Assembly: GCF_023555495.1 (NCBI RefSeq)
Contig: NZ_JALCZO010000002.1
Location: forward strand, 1-64,000
Direction of reading: 5' to 3'
DNA length: 64,000 nt
Origin: Polaribacter sp. Z022
GTDB taxonomy: Bacteria > Bacteroidota > Bacteroidia > Flavobacteriales > Flavobacteriaceae
Part shown: positions 43,514 to 52,900 of the stretch, piece after piece
Layout of the letters: every line of letters begins with the position of its first letter
How positions within the stretch are numbered: the stretch's first letter is position 1
Program-made: the position numbers and the translations under genes
Notes under the pieces: model-generated
The model's database searches: none
The model's input: only the letters and a program-made list of their open reading frames with translations
Told to the model about the DNA's origin: nothing

Positions 43514-43711
43514 ATGTTAATTATACCAGTAAAAGAAGGAGAAAATATCGATAGAGCGTTAAAACGTTATAAGAGAAAATTCGATAGAACTAAGACAATG
43601 AAGAACTTACGTAACAGAAAAAACTTCACGAAGCCATCTGTAGCGAAAAGAGCTCAAAGAATAAAAGCATCTTACGTTCAAAGATTAAGAACACAAGAAG
43701 AAGTAGGTTAG
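43514..43711 (+). CDS. rpsU: 30S ribosomal protein bS21
   Basis: A 65-residue basic protein. The start MLIIPVKEGENIDRALKRYK and the Arg/Lys-rich remainder match bS21. In Bacteroidota, bS21 with bS6 and bS18 covers the anti-Shine-Dalgarno of 16S rRNA on the 30S platform. The ATG is chosen by the unusually strong Shine-Dalgarno five bases upstream. Its promoter lies at 43410-43439 and a perfect-palindrome terminator at 43734, so it can be made as a single-gene transcript. An eight-codon ORF starting at 43494 overlaps the start in another frame. Confidence 0.96.
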   Translation: MLIIPVKEGENIDRALKRYKRKFDRTKTMKNLRNRKNFTKPSVAKRAQRIKASYVQRLRTQEEVG

Positions 43712-43733
43712 AGATAACTTATTTTAAAATATT

Positions 43734-43767
43734 AAACTCGTATTGAATATTCAATACGAGTTTTTTT
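43734..43767 (+). terminator. Intrinsic terminator after rpsU
   Basis: A perfect 13-base stem (AAACTCGTATTGA with TCAATACGAGTTT), four-base loop, then seven T residues, 23 bases past the rpsU stop. Confidence 0.92.
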
Positions 43768-43806
43768 ATGTTTTTTTTGTAGATTTACCTATAAAACACA
43801 TCTAAT

Positions 43807-44694
43807 TTGATTAACGAGTTTCTAGATTATCTTTCCTTAGAAAAAAAATATTCTGCACATACAATTACTGCATATAAAACAGATTTAAATTCATTTAAAA
43901 GCTTTTTAATCGACAATTGTAATCTAGAAGATCTTTCAGAAGTAAATTATTCATTAATCAGGTCTTGGATAGTAACTCTTGTTAATAATAATGTTTCTAA
44001 TAGAACTATCAATAGAAAAGTAAGTTCTTTAAAGTCTTTTTATAAGTTTCTGCAAAAGTCAAATCAAATAGAATTAAATCCACTTTCTAAACATAAGATG
44101 TTAAAAGTAGAAAAAAAAGTTCAGGTGCCTTTTACAGCAAGAGAAATAAACGAAGTAATAAAAGATATAGATAAAGAAGATACATTTGTTTCTATAAGAA
44201 ATAAACTTATAGTAGAGTTGTTCTATTCTACAGGAATCAGAAGAACAGAATTAATTAATTTAAAAGAACATAATATAAGTTTTTCAGATAAAACAATAAA
44301 AGTTTTAGGAAAACGAAATAAAGAAAGGTATGTTCCTTTGTTAGGTTCTGTAATTCAAACTTTAAAAAAATATTTACAATTAAAAAAAGAATTTTCAATA
44401 GGCTTAGGAGAGTTATTTATTACAGAAAAAGGAAATAAAATATACGAAACTCTTGTTTACAGAATTATAAATACTTACTTTAGTAGAGTCTCATCAAAAG
44501 AAAAAAAGAGTCCACATATATTAAGGCATTCTTTTGCAACACATCTTTTAAATGAAGGGGCAGATTTAAATTCAGTTAAAGAATTGCTAGGGCATTCTTC
44601 TTTAGCTTCAACACAAGTCTATACTAAAAATAGTCTTGATGTTATAAAAAAAGTATATAATAACGCTCACCCTAGGAGCAATAAAAAAGGATGA
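43807..44694 (+). CDS. xerC: Tyrosine recombinase XerC
   Basis: A 295-residue site-specific recombinase for resolving chromosome dimers at dif with XerD. The N-terminal SAM-like core-binding domain is at about 1-85 (YLSLEKKYSAHTITAYKTDL) and the catalytic domain follows with Arg in STGIRRTEL, HILRHSFATHLL, LGHSS, and the nucleophile Tyr272 in TQVYTK. The start is TTG at 43807; no in-frame ATG would keep the N-terminal domain. The small gene downstream begins three bases after its stop. Confidence 0.92.
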   Translation: MINEFLDYLSLEKKYSAHTITAYKTDLNSFKSFLIDNCNLEDLSEVNYSLIRSWIVTLVNNNVSNRTINRKVSSLKSFYKFLQKSNQIELNPLSKHKMLKVEKKVQVPFTAREINEVIKDIDKEDTFVSIRNKLIVELFYSTGIRRTELINLKEHNISFSDKTIKVLGKRNKERYVPLLGSVIQTLKKYLQLKKEFSIGLGELFITEKGNKIYETLVYRIINTYFSRVSSKEKKSPHILRHSFATHLLNEGADLNSVKELLGHSSLASTQVYTKNSLDVIKKVYNNAHPRSNKKG

Positions 44695-44697
44695 AGT

Positions 44698-45006
44698 ATG
44701 AAGGTATTCACACAATCAGTAAATTTTAGCGCAGATAAAGAACTTATAAAATTTGTAGATGAAAAAGTTTTAACATTGGTTAAATACCATGATAAAATAG
44801 TAAATGCAGAGGTTTTTTTAAAAGTTTTGAATACAAGTGATAAAGAAAACAAGTTAACTGAAATAAAAATTCATATTCCAGGAGGAGATTTAATTGTTAA
44901 GAGAGAAACCAAAACTTTTGAGGAAGGTGTTAATACTGCGGTAGATAACTTAAAAAGACAATTAAAAAGATCAAAGGAAAAACATCGTGATTCAATTATT
45001 TCATAA
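44698..45006 (+). CDS. hpf: Ribosome hibernation-promoting factor / RaiA family protein
   Basis: A 102-residue protein of the short HPF/YfiA type. The beta-alpha-beta-beta-beta-alpha pattern, with FSADKELIKFVDEKVLTLVK near the start and EEGVNTAVDNLKRQLKRSKEK at the end, fits. Such proteins bind in the 30S decoding centre in stationary phase and silence or pair ribosomes. It sits three bases behind xerC and before the tRNA-tuf block. The short type lacks the C-terminal dimerisation domain, so any 100S formation would need another factor. Confidence 0.88.
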   Translation: MKVFTQSVNFSADKELIKFVDEKVLTLVKYHDKIVNAEVFLKVLNTSDKENKLTEIKIHIPGGDLIVKRETKTFEEGVNTAVDNLKRQLKRSKEKHRDSIIS

Positions 45007-45056
45007 AAAAAATGAAAAAAAAATAATAAAAAGTTTTAGAATGTAAAAAAACTTTA

Positions 45057-45064
45057 TACATTTG
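45057..45064 (+). promoter_or_regulatory. Putative -7 box of the tRNA-tuf operon
   Basis: TACATTTG, followed by CA, matches TAnnTTTG exactly and lies 40 bases before the first tRNA. No exact TTG at -33 (GTTTTAGA lies there). The rest of the 45007-45104 gap is A-rich and has no gene. Confidence 0.6.
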
Positions 45065-45104
45065 CAATCCGTTAGAAATAGCGGGTTGTTTTTTTGCAGC
45101 AAAA

Positions 45105-45178
45105 GCCGATGTAGCTCAGCTGGCTAGAGCAGCTGATTTGTAATCAGCAGGTCGTGGGTTCGAGTCCCTCCATTGGCT
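45105..45178 (+). tRNA. tRNA-Thr (anticodon TGT)
   Basis: A full cloverleaf: acceptor arms GCCGATG and CATTGGC, D arm with AGCTCAGCTGGCTAGAGC, anticodon stem GCTGA/TCAGC around TTTGTAA, and GGTTCGAGTCC in the T arm. The anticodon is TGT. CCA is not encoded. It is first of four clustered tRNAs before tuf. Confidence 0.96.
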
Positions 45179-45212
45179 CAAAATAACAAGTTCATTAAAA
45201 TAGTAAATTCAA

Positions 45213-45294
45213 GGGGAGATACTCAAGCGGCCAACGAGGACGGACTGTAACTCCGTTGACTATGTCTTCGCAGGTTCGAATCCTGCTCTCCCCA
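45213..45294 (+). tRNA. tRNA-Tyr (anticodon GTA)
   Basis: Acceptor arms GGGGAGA and TCTCCCC, a long variable arm (class II tRNA), anticodon loop CTGTAAC with GTA, and GGTTCGAATCC in the T arm. CCA is not encoded. Confidence 0.95.
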
Positions 45295-45307
45295 CAATTT
45301 ACATTTT

Positions 45308-45380
45308 GCGAAAGTAGCTCAGTTGGTAGAGCGTCAGCCTTCCAAGCTGAATGTCGCCGGTTCGAACCCGGTCTTTCGCT
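45308..45380 (+). tRNA. tRNA-Gly (anticodon TCC)
   Basis: Acceptor arms GCGAAAG and CTTTCGC, anticodon stem TCAGC/GCTGA around CTTCCAA with TCC, and GGTTCGAACCC in the T arm. CCA is not encoded. Confidence 0.95.
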
Positions 45381-45395
45381 CTAAATTATCAACAG

Positions 45396-45468
45396 GCCGG
45401 TGTAGCTCAGTTGGTAGAGCGCATCCTTGGTAGGGATGAGGTCGTGGGTTCAAATCCCATCGCTGGCT
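45396..45468 (+). tRNA. tRNA-Thr (anticodon GGT)
   Basis: Acceptor arms GCCGGTG and CGCTGGC, anticodon stem CATCC/GGATG around TTGGTAG with GGT, and GGTTCAAATCC in the T arm. It ends 61 bases before tuf, with no terminator between, so a joint transcript is likely. Confidence 0.95.
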
Positions 45469-45529
45469 CATTTAATACGTATTATTAGACACTAAATATA
45501 TTTAAACTAAGAATTAAAAATTAATAATC

Positions 45530-46717
45530 ATGGCAAAAGGAACTTTTGACCGTTCGAAACCACACTTAAATATTGGTACTATCGGACACGTAGATCACGG
45601 TAAAACAACTTTAACTGCTGCTATTACAAAAGTATTAGCTGATGCAGGATTATCAGAAGCGAAAGATTTTGATCAAATTGATAACGCTCCAGAAGAAAAA
45701 GAAAGAGGGATTACAATTAACACTTCTCATGTTGAGTATCAAACTGCTAATCGTCACTACGCTCACGTTGACTGTCCAGGTCACGCGGATTATGTAAAGA
45801 ACATGGTAACTGGTGCTGCTCAAATGGATGGTGCTATTTTAGTAGTTGCTGCAACGGATGGTCCAATGCCTCAAACTAGAGAGCATATCTTATTAGGTCG
45901 TCAGGTAGGTATTCCTCGTATCGTTGTTTTCTTAAACAAAGTTGATATGGTTGATGATGAAGAGCTTTTAGAATTAGTTGATATGGAAGTTAGAGAATTG
46001 TTATCTTTTTATGATTATGATGGAGATAATGGTCCTGTAGTTTCAGGTTCTGCTTTGGGAGCTTTAAACGGTGAACAAAAATGGGTTGATACTGTAATGG
46101 AATTAATGGAAGCTTGTGATACTTGGATTGAGGAGCCATTAAGAGAGGTAGATAAAGATTTCTTAATGCCTGTTGAGGATGTGTTTTCAATTACTGGTCG
46201 TGGAACTGTAGCAACAGGTCGTATAGAAACAGGTATTGCTAATACAGGGGATGTTGTAGATATTATTGGTATGGGAGCTGAAAAGATGTCTTCTACGATT
46301 ACTGGTATTGAGATGTTTCGTCAAATCTTAGATAGAGGTGAGGCTGGAGATAATGCAGGAATCTTATTGAGAGGTATTGCTAAAGAAGATATTAAAAGAG
46401 GGATGGTAATCTGTAAGCCAGGTTCTGTAACTCCTCATGCTAAATTTAAGGCAGAGGTTTATGTTCTTAAAAAAGAAGAAGGTGGACGTCATACTCCATT
46501 CCATAACAACTATCGTCCTCAGTTCTATGTAAGAACAACGGATGTTACAGGTACTATTAACTTGCCTTCAGGTGTAGAAATGGTGATGCCAGGAGATAAC
46601 TTAACAATTACTGTTGATTTAATCCAACCAATCGCATTAAATGTTGGTTTACGTTTTGCTATCCGTGAAGGAGGTAGAACTGTAGGTGCAGGTCAAGTTA
46701 CAGAATTATTAGACTAA
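45530..46717 (+). CDS. tuf: Elongation factor Tu
   Basis: A 395-residue GTPase that brings aminoacyl-tRNA to the ribosome. G motifs are GHVDHGKTT (residues 19-27), [10 protein letters not shown] (about 81-90) and NKVDMVD (about 136-142); domains II and III follow in full, ending [10 protein letters not shown]. Codon use is less AT-extreme than that of neighbours, as expected for a highly expressed gene. It lies in a run of four upstream tRNAs and downstream tRNA-Trp and secE, like the tufB locus of other bacteria. Confidence 0.99.
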   Translation: MAKGTFDRSKPHLNIGTIGHVDHGKTTLTAAITKVLADAGLSEAKDFDQIDNAPEEKERGITINTSHVEYQTANRHYAHVDCPGHADYVKNMVTGAAQMDGAILVVAATDGPMPQTREHILLGRQVGIPRIVVFLNKVDMVDDEELLELVDMEVRELLSFYDYDGDNGPVVSGSALGALNGEQKWVDTVMELMEACDTWIEEPLREVDKDFLMPVEDVFSITGRGTVATGRIETGIANTGDVVDIIGMGAEKMSSTITGIEMFRQILDRGEAGDNAGILLRGIAKEDIKRGMVICKPGSVTPHAKFKAEVYVLKKEEGGRHTPFHNNYRPQFYVRTTDVTGTINLPSGVEMVMPGDNLTITVDLIQPIALNVGLRFAIREGGRTVGAGQVTELLD

Positions 46718-46746
46718 TTATTAGTTTAATTAATGAATAAAATATA

Positions 46747-46778
46747 AGGGTGTTCCGTTTCTACGGAACGCCTTTATC
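46747..46778 (+). terminator. Hairpin after tuf, possible terminator or processing site
   Basis: GTTCCGT (46753-46759) pairs with ACGGAAC (46764-46770) and the stem extends outward through wobble pairs to AAGG and CCTT. The following T run is only three long, so partial termination or tRNA-Trp processing is as likely as a full stop. Confidence 0.5.
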
Positions 46779-46791
46779 AATGAATAAGAAA

Positions 46792-46863
46792 CGGGTTTAG
46801 CTCAGTTGGTAGAGCACTGGTCTCCAAAACCAGGTGTCGGGGGTTCGAGTCCCTCAATCCGTG
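46792..46863 (+). tRNA. tRNA-Trp (anticodon CCA)
   Basis: Acceptor arms ACGGGTT and AATCCGT, discriminator G as in Trp tRNAs, anticodon stem CTGGT/ACCAG around CTCCAAA with CCA, and GGTTCGAGTCC in the T arm. It lies 20 bases before secE, the same neighbour as in many bacteria. Confidence 0.95.
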
Positions 46864-46883
46864 CAAAAAAAAACATAATTATT

Positions 46884-47081
46884 ATGAATTTCATACAATA
46901 TATCAAAGATTCTTTTGAAGAATTAAGTAATCATATGACTTGGGTTTCTAAAGAAGATGCTCAGAAATCAACTGTTACTGTAGCTGTTTTTACAATTGTA
47001 TTTGCTTTAGCTGTAGCTGGTATAGATTATGTTTTTCAAACAGGTTTAGATAATTTTTTCGGAATGTTTAAATCAAATTAA
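46884..47081 (+). CDS. secE: Preprotein translocase subunit SecE
   Basis: A 65-residue single-helix SecE, the small essential subunit of the SecYEG channel. The cytoplasmic amphipathic helix (FIQYIKDSFEELSNHMTWVS) is followed by one transmembrane helix (about 32-52). A longer frame reaching to 46806 runs through tRNA-Trp and cannot be real; ATG 46884 is the sensible start. nusG starts two bases after the stop, as usual. Confidence 0.95.
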   Translation: MNFIQYIKDSFEELSNHMTWVSKEDAQKSTVTVAVFTIVFALAVAGIDYVFQTGLDNFFGMFKSN

Positions 47082-47083
47082 TT

Positions 47084-47635
47084 ATGGCAGCTGATTCAGT
47101 AATGAAATGGTATGTTGTTAGAGCCATTGGAGGACAAGAAAATAAAGTGAAGTCTTATATAGAAAATGAGATTTCAAGAGTAGGTTTATCTGATTATGTA
47201 AGTCAGGTAATAGTACCTACTGAAAAGGTTGTTCAGATAAGAAATGGAAAAAAGGTAAATAGAGAAAGAGTTTATTTTCCTGGTTATATCATGGTAGAAG
47301 CAAATCTTTCAGGAGAAGTGCCTCACGTTATTAAAGCTATAACTGGAGTGATTGGTTTCTTAGGAGAAACAAAAGGAGGTGATCCTGTTCCAATGAGAAA
47401 ATCTGAAGTAAACAGAATGCTAGGGAAAGTTGATGAACTTTCTGTACAAGATGAAAATATTGCAATACCTTTTAATATAGGAGAAACTGTAAAGGTTGTT
47501 GATGGTCCTTTTAATGGATTTGATGGTACTATAGAAAAAGTAAATGAAGAAAAGCGTAAACTAGAAGTGATGGTGAAAATCTTTGGAAGAAAAACACCAT
47601 TAGAATTAAGTTATATGCAAGTAGAAAAGATATAA
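47084..47635 (+). CDS. nusG: Transcription elongation/antitermination protein NusG
   Basis: A 183-residue protein. The N-terminal NGN domain (MKWYVVRAIGGQENKVKSYI) binds RNA polymerase and the C-terminal KOW domain (FNIGETVKVVDGPFNGFDGT, about 127-146) contacts Rho or ribosomal S10. The start could also be at the ATG seven codons in, since the first six residues are not conserved. It follows secE in the standard order. Confidence 0.97.
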   Translation: MAADSVMKWYVVRAIGGQENKVKSYIENEISRVGLSDYVSQVIVPTEKVVQIRNGKKVNRERVYFPGYIMVEANLSGEVPHVIKAITGVIGFLGETKGGDPVPMRKSEVNRMLGKVDELSVQDENIAIPFNIGETVKVVDGPFNGFDGTIEKVNEEKRKLEVMVKIFGRKTPLELSYMQVEKI

Positions 47636-47707
47636 TTGTTACACAAATATATATGACCGATTTGTTTTTAAGCTTCCAATTTAAAACAAATCATTAAACA
47701 TTTTAAA

Positions 47708-48145
47708 ATGGCAAAAGAAGTTAGTAAAGTAGTTAAGTTACAAGTAAGGGGAGGCTCAGCGAATCCATCGCCGCCGGTTGGACCCGCTTTAGGAGCTGCT
47801 GGTGTTAACATTATGGAGTTCTGTAAACAGTTTAATGCAAGAACGCAAGACAAACAAGGTAAAGTATTACCTGTTGTTATTACTGTTTTCAAAGACAAAT
47901 CGTTCGATTTTGTTGTAAAAACTCCTCCTGCAGCAGTTCAGTTACTAGAAGCGGCCAAAATTAAAAAAGGTTCAGGAGAACCAAACAGAAAGAAAGTAGC
48001 GTCAGTTACTTGGGATCAAATTAAAGTTATTGCAGAAGATAAAATGGTAGATTTAAATGCCTTTGAAATTTCTTCAGCAATGCGTATGATTGCAGGTACA
48101 GCTCGTTCTATGGGATTAACAGTTAAAGGTGATGCACCAGCATAA
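47708..48145 (+). CDS. rplK: 50S ribosomal protein uL11
   Basis: A 145-residue protein of the GTPase-associated centre. [20 protein letters not shown] with its Pro-rich motif and the C-terminal 23S-binding domain (residues about 70-145, ending [13 protein letters not shown]) are characteristic. It opens the L11-L1-L10-L7/L12 series, 20 bases before rplA. Confidence 0.98.
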   Translation: MAKEVSKVVKLQVRGGSANPSPPVGPALGAAGVNIMEFCKQFNARTQDKQGKVLPVVITVFKDKSFDFVVKTPPAAVQLLEAAKIKKGSGEPNRKKVASVTWDQIKVIAEDKMVDLNAFEISSAMRMIAGTARSMGLTVKGDAPA

Positions 48146-48165
48146 ACTTTATAAAAAGTAGTAAA

Positions 48166-48855
48166 ATGGCAAAATTAACAAAAAAGCAAAAAGAAGCTCA
48201 CGCAAAGTTAGATAGCTCTAAATCTTATGATTTAGCAGCAGCTTCATCGCTAGTCAAAGACATTACTAACGTAAAGTTTGATGCATCTGTAGATTTAGCA
48301 ATACGTTTAGGAGTTGATCCTCGCAAAGCTAATCAAATGGTTCGTGGTGTTGTAACATTACCTCACGGAACAGGTAAAGATGTTAAAGTATTAGCATTAG
48401 TAACTCCAGATAAAGAAGCAGATGCTAAAGCAGCAGGTGCAGATTATGTTGGATTAGATGAATTCCTTCAAAAAATTAAAGGAGGATGGACAGATGTAGA
48501 TGTAATTATTACAATGCCTAGTGTAATGGGTAAATTAGGTCCTTTAGGTAGAATTTTAGGTCCTAGAGGTTTAATGCCTAACCCTAAAACTGGTACTGTA
48601 ACAATGGATGTTGCAAAAGCAGTTACAGATGTAAAAGCTGGTAAAATCGATTTTAAAGTTGATAAAACTGGTATCGTTCATGCAGCAATTGGAAAAGTAT
48701 CTTTTGATGCTAAGAAAATTGAAGAAAATGCAAACGAGTTAATACAAACTATTATTAAATTGAAACCAACAACAGCAAAAGGAACGTATGTAAAAAGCGT
48801 TTTTATGTCTAGTACTATGAGTCCTAGTATTGAGGTTGAGGTTAAAACTGTTTAA
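48166..48855 (+). CDS. rplA: 50S ribosomal protein uL1
   Basis: A 229-residue protein of the L1 stalk. [19 protein letters not shown] (about residues 126-144) and the [20 protein letters not shown] motif are family signatures. In many bacteria L1 represses its own L11-L1 mRNA; no site was worked out here. rplJ starts 19 bases past its stop. Confidence 0.98.
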   Translation: MAKLTKKQKEAHAKLDSSKSYDLAAASSLVKDITNVKFDASVDLAIRLGVDPRKANQMVRGVVTLPHGTGKDVKVLALVTPDKEADAKAAGADYVGLDEFLQKIKGGWTDVDVIITMPSVMGKLGPLGRILGPRGLMPNPKTGTVTMDVAKAVTDVKAGKIDFKVDKTGIVHAAIGKVSFDAKKIEENANELIQTIIKLKPTTAKGTYVKSVFMSSTMSPSIEVEVKTV

Positions 48856-48874
48856 TACGTTAAAACTTATAATC

Positions 48875-49393
48875 ATGACTAGAGAAGAGAAATCACAAGT
48901 AATACAAGATTTAACAGCAGTATTAGCAGACACAAATACGTTATATTTAGCAGATATTTCTGGATTAGATGCACAAACAACTTCTAACTTACGTAGAGCT
49001 TGTTTTAAGGCAGGAGTTCAGTTATCAGTTGTTAAAAATACATTACTTGCAAAAGCAATGGAAGCTTCAGATAAAGAATTTGGAGACTTACCAACAGTAT
49101 TAAAAGGAAATACTTCAATGATGATTTCTGAAGCAGCTAACGCTCCAGCAAAATTAATCAAAGAATTCAGAAAAAAAGCAGATAAACCTTTATTAAAAGG
49201 AGCATTTGCAGAAGAGTCTGTATATATTGGAGATGATCAATTAGAATCTTTAGTAAACATTAAGTCTAGAGAAGAATTAATTGGTGAAATCATTGGATTA
49301 TTACAGTCACCAGCTAAGAATGTTATTTCAGCATTACAGTCAGGTGGACAAACACTTTCAGGTATTATTAAAACTTTATCTGAAAAAGAATAA
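48875..49393 (+). CDS. rplJ: 50S ribosomal protein uL10
   Basis: A 172-residue protein; it anchors the L7/L12 dimers on 23S rRNA. MTREEKSQVIQDLTAVLADT and LRRACFKAGVQLSVVKNTLL are typical, and the C-terminal helix (QSGGQTLSGIIKTLSEKE) is the L7/L12 dock. A frame open from 48830 would add 15 residues overlapping rplA and lacks family similarity, so ATG 48875 is taken. Confidence 0.97.
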   Translation: MTREEKSQVIQDLTAVLADTNTLYLADISGLDAQTTSNLRRACFKAGVQLSVVKNTLLAKAMEASDKEFGDLPTVLKGNTSMMISEAANAPAKLIKEFRKKADKPLLKGAFAEESVYIGDDQLESLVNIKSREELIGEIIGLLQSPAKNVISALQSGGQTLSGIIKTLSEKE

Positions 49394-49439
49394 GCGCACA
49401 AATAAATTATAATAAAACAAAATTTTAAAAACAATTAAA

Positions 49440-49814
49440 ATGGCAGAATTAAAAGATTTCGCAGAACAATTAGTTAACTTAACAGTAAAAGAAGTTAATG
49501 AATTAGCTACTATTTTAAAAGATGAGTATGGTATTGAGCCAGCAGCAGCAGCAGTAGCAGTAGCAGGACCAGCAGCAGGTGGTGGTGAAGCAGCTGAAGA
49601 GCAAACTGAATTTGATGTTATCTTAACAGCAGCAGGAGCTTCTAAATTAGCAGTTGTAAAATTAGTTAAAGAATTAACTGGTTTAGGATTAAAAGAAGCT
49701 AAAGGTATCGTAGATAGCGCTCCTGCAGCAGTAAAAGAAGGTGTTTCTAAAGATGAGGCTGAAGGTCTTAAGAAGTCTTTAGAAGAAGCTGGAGCTGAAG
49801 TAGAGCTTAAGTAA
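49440..49814 (+). CDS. rplL: 50S ribosomal protein bL12 (L7/L12)
   Basis: A 124-residue acidic protein. The N-terminal dimer domain (residues 1-32) binds L10, an Ala/Gly-rich hinge (about 33-55) follows and the C-terminal domain ([20 protein letters not shown] onward) recruits translation GTPases. A large antisense frame over the hinge is an artefact of the Ala-rich codons. Two long hairpins follow before rpoB. Confidence 0.98.
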   Translation: MAELKDFAEQLVNLTVKEVNELATILKDEYGIEPAAAAVAVAGPAAGGGEAAEEQTEFDVILTAAGASKLAVVKLVKELTGLGLKEAKGIVDSAPAAVKEGVSKDEAEGLKKSLEEAGAEVELK

Positions 49815-49822
49815 GCTACAAC

Positions 49823-49905
49823 TTCCCGATTTTTTTGTAAGACTAAAAAACGGGAAAACAAATATAGGTTTAGGTACTAGAAACGTAAGTTTTTAGGCCT
49901 AAACC
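49823..49905 (+). other. Two tandem stem-loops between rplL and rpoB
   Basis: First stem: TTCCCG (49823-49828) with CGGGAA (49851-49856), extended inward by T and A runs. Second stem: GGTTTAGG (49867-49874) with CCTAAACC (49898-49905), containing an inner TAGAAAC/GTTTTTA stem and a GTAA loop. Neither is followed by a proper T run. In E. coli the same gap carries an attenuator and an RNase III site; a like role here is inference. The rest of the 152-base gap is AT-rich. Confidence 0.6.
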
Positions 49906-49966
49906 ATTTTGTGTATATATTCGTTCTTTATTTTAATTCAGATTTTAATCAAAAATATATTCTCTT

Positions 49967-52900
49967 TTGGCAACGAAAAACACTACTGAAAGAATCAACT
50001 TCGCAACTTCTCAAATGATTAAAGAATATCCAGATTTTTTGGATATTCAGGTAAAATCTTTCCAAGATTTTTTCCAACTTCAAACTAAAGCAGAAGAAAG
50101 AGGTGAAGAAGGTTTGTACAAAACCTTCATGGATAACTTTCCAATTACAGATACAAGAAATCAATTTGTATTAGAATTTTTAGATTACTTTGTAGATCCA
50201 CCAAGATATTCTATTCAAGAATGTATTGAAAGAGGTCTTACACATAGTGTACCTTTAAAGGCTCGTCTAAAACTTTACTGTACAGATCCAGAACACGAAG
50301 ATTTCGAAACTATTGTTCAAGATGTTTATCTTGGTACAATTCCTTATATGACTAACTCTGGTACATTTGTTATAAATGGAGCAGAACGTGTGGTAGTTTC
50401 TCAGTTACATAGATCACCAGGTGTGTTCTTTGGACAATCTTTCCACGCAAATGGTACAAAATTATATTCAGCAAGAGTAATTCCTTTTAAAGGTTCTTGG
50501 ATTGAATTTGCTACCGATATCAATCAAGTAATGTATGCTTATATTGATAGAAAGAAAAAATTACCAGTTACAACATTATTCAGAGCTATTGGTTTTGAAA
50601 GAGATAAAGACATTTTAGAAATTTTTGATCTTGCAGAAGAAGTAAAAGTTTCTAAAGCTGGATTAAAAAAAGTATTAGGTCGTAAATTAGCAGCTAGAGT
50701 TTTAAAAACATGGCATGAAGATTTTGTAGATGAAGATACTGGAGAAGTTGTATCAATAGAAAGAAACGAAATTATTTTTGATCGTGATACAATTTTAGAA
50801 AAAGAACATATTGATGAAATAATTGATGCTGGTGCTAAAACCGTTTTACTTCATAAAGAAGATAACGATATGGCAGACTATGCAATTATTCACAATACTT
50901 TACAAAAAGATCCTACCAATTCAGAGAAAGAAGCAGTAGAACATATTTATAGACAATTACGTAATGCAGAACCGCCAGATGAAGAGACTGCAAGAGGTAT
51001 TATAGATAAGTTATTCTTTTCTGAACAAAGATATAATTTAGGTGAAGTTGGTCGTTTTAGAATGAACACCAAGCTTCAGTTAAATGAACCAATTGATCAA
51101 AAGGTATTAACAAAATTAGATATTATTACAATTATTAAATATTTAATTGAGTTAATCAATTCTAAAGCAGAAGTTGATGATATAGATCACTTATCTAACA
51201 GACGTGTAAGAACTGTTGGTGAACAATTAGCAGGTCAATTTGGAGTTGGTTTAGCACGTATGGCTAGAACAATTCGTGAGCGTATGAATGTACGTGATAA
51301 CGAAGTTTTTACGCCAATTGATTTAATTAATGCTAAAACATTATCATCTGTAATTAACTCATTCTTTGGTACGAACCAATTATCTCAATTTATGGATCAA
51401 ACAAATCCATTAGCAGAGATAACTCATAAGCGTAGATTATCTGCACTTGGACCTGGAGGTTTATCAAGAGAAAGAGCAGGTTTCGAGGTTCGTGATGTTC
51501 ATTATACTCATTATGGACGTTTATGTCCGATTGAAACTCCTGAGGGACCAAATATTGGTTTAATTTCATCGCTTTCTGTATTTGCAAAAGTTAACAATTT
51601 AGGATTTATTGAAACTCCTTATAGAAAAGTTGATAACGGAGCAGTTGCAGTTGGAGAACCACCTATATATTTAAGTGCTGAAGAAGAAGAAGGAATGAAA
51701 ATTGCTCAATCTAATTTAGAATTAAAAGAAGATGGAAGCATTGTTTTAGATAGAGTTATTGCACGTGAAGAAGGAGATTTCCCTGTAGTTACTCCAGATG
51801 TAATTGATTATATGGACGTTGCTCCAAATCAAATTGCTTCTATATCTGCATCTTTAATTCCATTCTTAGAGCATGATGATGCAAATAGAGCCTTAATGGG
51901 ATCTAACATGATGCGTCAAGCAGTTCCTTTATTAAGACCAGAATCACCAATTGTTGGTACTGGTTTAGAACGTAGAGTTGCAAAAGATTCTAGAATCTTA
52001 ATCAATGCAGAAGGAGCAGGAGAAGTAACTTATGTAGACGCAAATAAAATTACAATTAAGTATGATAGAAATGAAGAAGAAAAACTAGTTAGTTTTGATT
52101 CTGAAGAAGTTTCTTACAACTTAATTAAGTTTAGAAAAACCAATCAAGGAACAAATATTAACTTAAAACCAATTGTAGAAAAAGGTGATAGAGTTGAAGA
52201 AGGTCAAGTCCTTTGTGAAGGTTATGCAACACAAAAAGGAGAATTAGCTTTAGGTAGAAATATGAAAGTAGCCTTTATGCCTTGGAAAGGGTATAACTTT
52301 GAGGATGCAATTGTAATTTCTGAAAAAGTTGTTCGTGAAGATATATTTACATCTATTCATATTGATGAGTATTCTTTAGACGTAAGAGATACAAAATTAG
52401 GAACTGAAGAGTTAACTAATGATATCCCAAATGTTTCTGAAGAAGCAACAAAAGATTTAGATGAAAATGGAATGATTAGAATTGGAGCAGAAGTTAATCC
52501 TGGTGATATCTTAATTGGTAAAATTACACCAAAAGGAGAATCTGATCCAACTCCAGAAGAAAAATTATTACGTGCTATTTTTGGTGATAAAGCAGGTGAT
52601 GTAAAAGATGCATCATTAAAAGCTTCTCCATCATTAAGAGGTGTTGTAATAGACAAAAAATTATTTAAAAGAGCTGTAAAAGATAAAAACAAGAGATTAA
52701 GAGATAAAGAAGCAGTTGCTACTTTAGAAGCTTCTTTTGTGAGTAAATTTGAAGGTTTAAAAGATATTTTAATTGAGAAATTATTTACTTTAATTAGTGG
52801 TAAAACTTCTCAAGGAGTATATAATGATTTAGGAGAAGAAGTTTTACCAAAAGGTAAAAAATATACTCTTAAAATGTTAAACTCTGTAGATGATTATGTT

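Noticed and set aside
46806..46883. N-terminal extension of secE
   Set aside because: The extra codons lie inside tRNA-Trp; SecE similarity begins at the ATG at 46884.
48830..48874. Longer rplJ start inside rplA
   Set aside because: The 15 extra residues overlap the uL1 gene and are not part of uL10; ATG 48875 fits the family.
49376..49861. 161-residue antisense frame over rplL
   Set aside because: Its Ala/Ser-rich sequence comes from the Ala-rich hinge codons of bL12 on the other strand.
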